Positions 63,266 to 64,000 of a DNA stretch of 64,000 bases are shown one piece after another. The notes under the pieces are model-generated. The model did no database searches. It saw only the letters and a list, made by a program, of their open reading frames with translations, and had not been told where the DNA came from. Origin of the DNA: Leptolinea sp. UBA5203 (GTDB taxonomy: Bacteria > Chloroflexota > Anaerolineae > Anaerolineales > Anaerolineaceae); NCBI GenBank assembly GCA_002412765.1, contig DHVR01000034.1:1-64000 (forward strand). The letters run 5' to 3'. The position numbers were made by a program, and so were the translations under genes. Position 1 is the first letter of the stretch. The number at the start of each line of letters is the position of its first letter.

Positions 63266-64000
63266 TCATCGTAAAAACAAATAGGCAAAAATGGCGACCA
63301 CACCGCAAAAGAAGGTGATGGCATAGGTACGCACATAGCCATTTTGTAAGCGTGCCAGCAGACCGGATAGTCCCTGGGTCAAACCACCCAGACCAACCAG
63401 GGATTGGTCAATGACTTTTTGATCCACCCATTGCGCAGACCATTTGGCCAGTTTCCGGTATGGGGAGGTGATCAAGACTTTGTATAACTCATCCACCCGC
63501 CATTTATCCACCAATAGAGGATACAGCCCGCCCAAAGATTTGGCTATAGGGTCCGGTCGATCCGGTGTACCCAGGGTGCGTTTGCCATAAAAATTCCAGG
63601 CATAAAGCAAACCCAGAATGGCAACCAACAATGCACCCAGCGCCAATGGGACTGAGAAACTAGCATGCAATACTTCCGTCAAACTGTGTTCCAGCCAGGG
63701 TCCCAAAAGGGGATTCCAGGGCAATTGCAGTATTCCACCACCCAGGGCCAGAACCGCTAAAAGAATCAAGGGAACGGTCATCACAGCCGGGCTTTCTTTG
63801 GCTTTTTCGGCAGCCTTGGTGCGGGCGGTGCCAAAGAATACCATCAGCAACTGACGTGTGATATAAAAAGCAGTCAGGAAAGCCGCCAGAATCAAGACAA
63901 CCAAAACCGGGATGGATTGCTGCAGGGCAGCGGCTAAAATTTCATCTTTGGAGAAAAATCCGGAAAGCGGGGCAATGCCAGCCAGAGCCAGAGATCCGAT
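63266..64000 (-). CDS. nuoL: NADH-quinone oxidoreductase subunit L, C-terminal part
   Basis: The last 245 residues are seen; the gene continues beyond the right edge. The visible part begins IGSLALAGIAPLSGFFSKDE, the conserved NuoL stretch in helices 11-12. It continues FLTAFYITRQLLMVFFGTAR, a hydrophilic linker, and the C-terminal lateral-helix region ending GVVAIFAYLFL. NuoL is the distal proton-pumping subunit with the long lateral helix. The upstream operon genes should follow to the right. Confidence 0.95.
   Translation of the reverse strand: MGSLALAGIAPLSGFFSKDEILAAALQQSIPVLVVLILAAFLTAFYITRQLLMVFFGTARTKAAEKAKESPAVMTVPLILLAVLALGGGILQLPWNPLLGPWLEHSLTEVLHASFSVPLALGALLVAILGLLYAWNFYGKRTLGTPDRPDPIAKSLGGLYPLLVDKWRVDELYKVLITSPYRKLAKWSAQWVDQKVIDQSLVGLGGLTQGLSGLLARLQNGYVRTYAITFFCGVVAIFAYLFLR

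Overview
The window looks like chromosome from an anaerobic Chloroflexi bacterium of the Anaerolineae type. This is inferred from the gene mix, not from a marker gene: a nuoL-nuoM-nuoN block, rubrerythrin, a DUF92-family protein, and lipoproteins with Thr/Pro-rich linkers and beta-propellers. The region from about 38 kb to the end is ordinary, fairly GC-balanced housekeeping sequence. The region from about 2.7 to 38 kb is visibly more AT-rich and accessory.

Layout. 1-2.6 kb: the 5' end of a LacI-family repressor with its own tandem operators, then an excisionase-like gene and a decayed tyrosine integrase, probably the remnant of an older element beside tRNA-Lys. 2656-37968: an integrated element of about 35.3 kb bounded by a perfect 43-bp direct repeat. 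The repeat is the 5' half of tRNA-Lys(CTT), so the complete tRNA at the left end was rebuilt with element DNA. The element-side promoter now serves that tRNA. The original tRNA promoter is stranded at the right end and points at the element's integrase gene. Copies of a GARTCAGTTGCYCT motif line the inside of both ends.

Cargo of the element, left to right: tyrosine recombinase; winged-helix-like protein; HNH-AP2 homing-type endonuclease; PC4/YdbC-like ssDNA-binding protein; a four-gene restriction cluster (Eco57I-type methylase, PLD-helicase, McrC, McrB); a diguanylate cyclase behind a c-di-GMP-I riboswitch and terminator; a second recombinase; a RelE/Phd toxin-antitoxin pair; a three-gene operon of a helical protein, a Rubisco-activase-like AAA+ ATPase and a small HORMA-like protein; three lipoprotein or anchored surface proteins, two of them behind a second c-di-GMP-I riboswitch; two tandem paralogues built from 30-residue IAH repeats; zinc-ribbon membrane proteins; a membrane-anchored HTH protein; and the terminal integrase.

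38-64 kb: adenosine deaminase, a multi-PAS diguanylate cyclase, an ArsB/NhaD-type transporter and CBS protein, PhzF, rubrerythrin, sugar epimerase, 3-methyladenine glycosylase, bactofilin, a CPBP-like membrane protein, ProRS, a DegT aminotransferase, a DUF92-PEBP fusion, assorted membrane and enzyme genes, and the 3' end of a complex I operon (nuoL, nuoM, nuoN, minus strand). Small palindromic repeats with GTAGGG ends sit between genes.

The two strongest candidates for new biology are the AAA+/HORMA-like/helical-protein operon at 23.4-25.5 kb and the 5'-half tRNA attachment system with promoter exchange. Two c-di-GMP riboswitches on one mobile element is a third notable point. All domain names come from reading the sequence; no searches were run.
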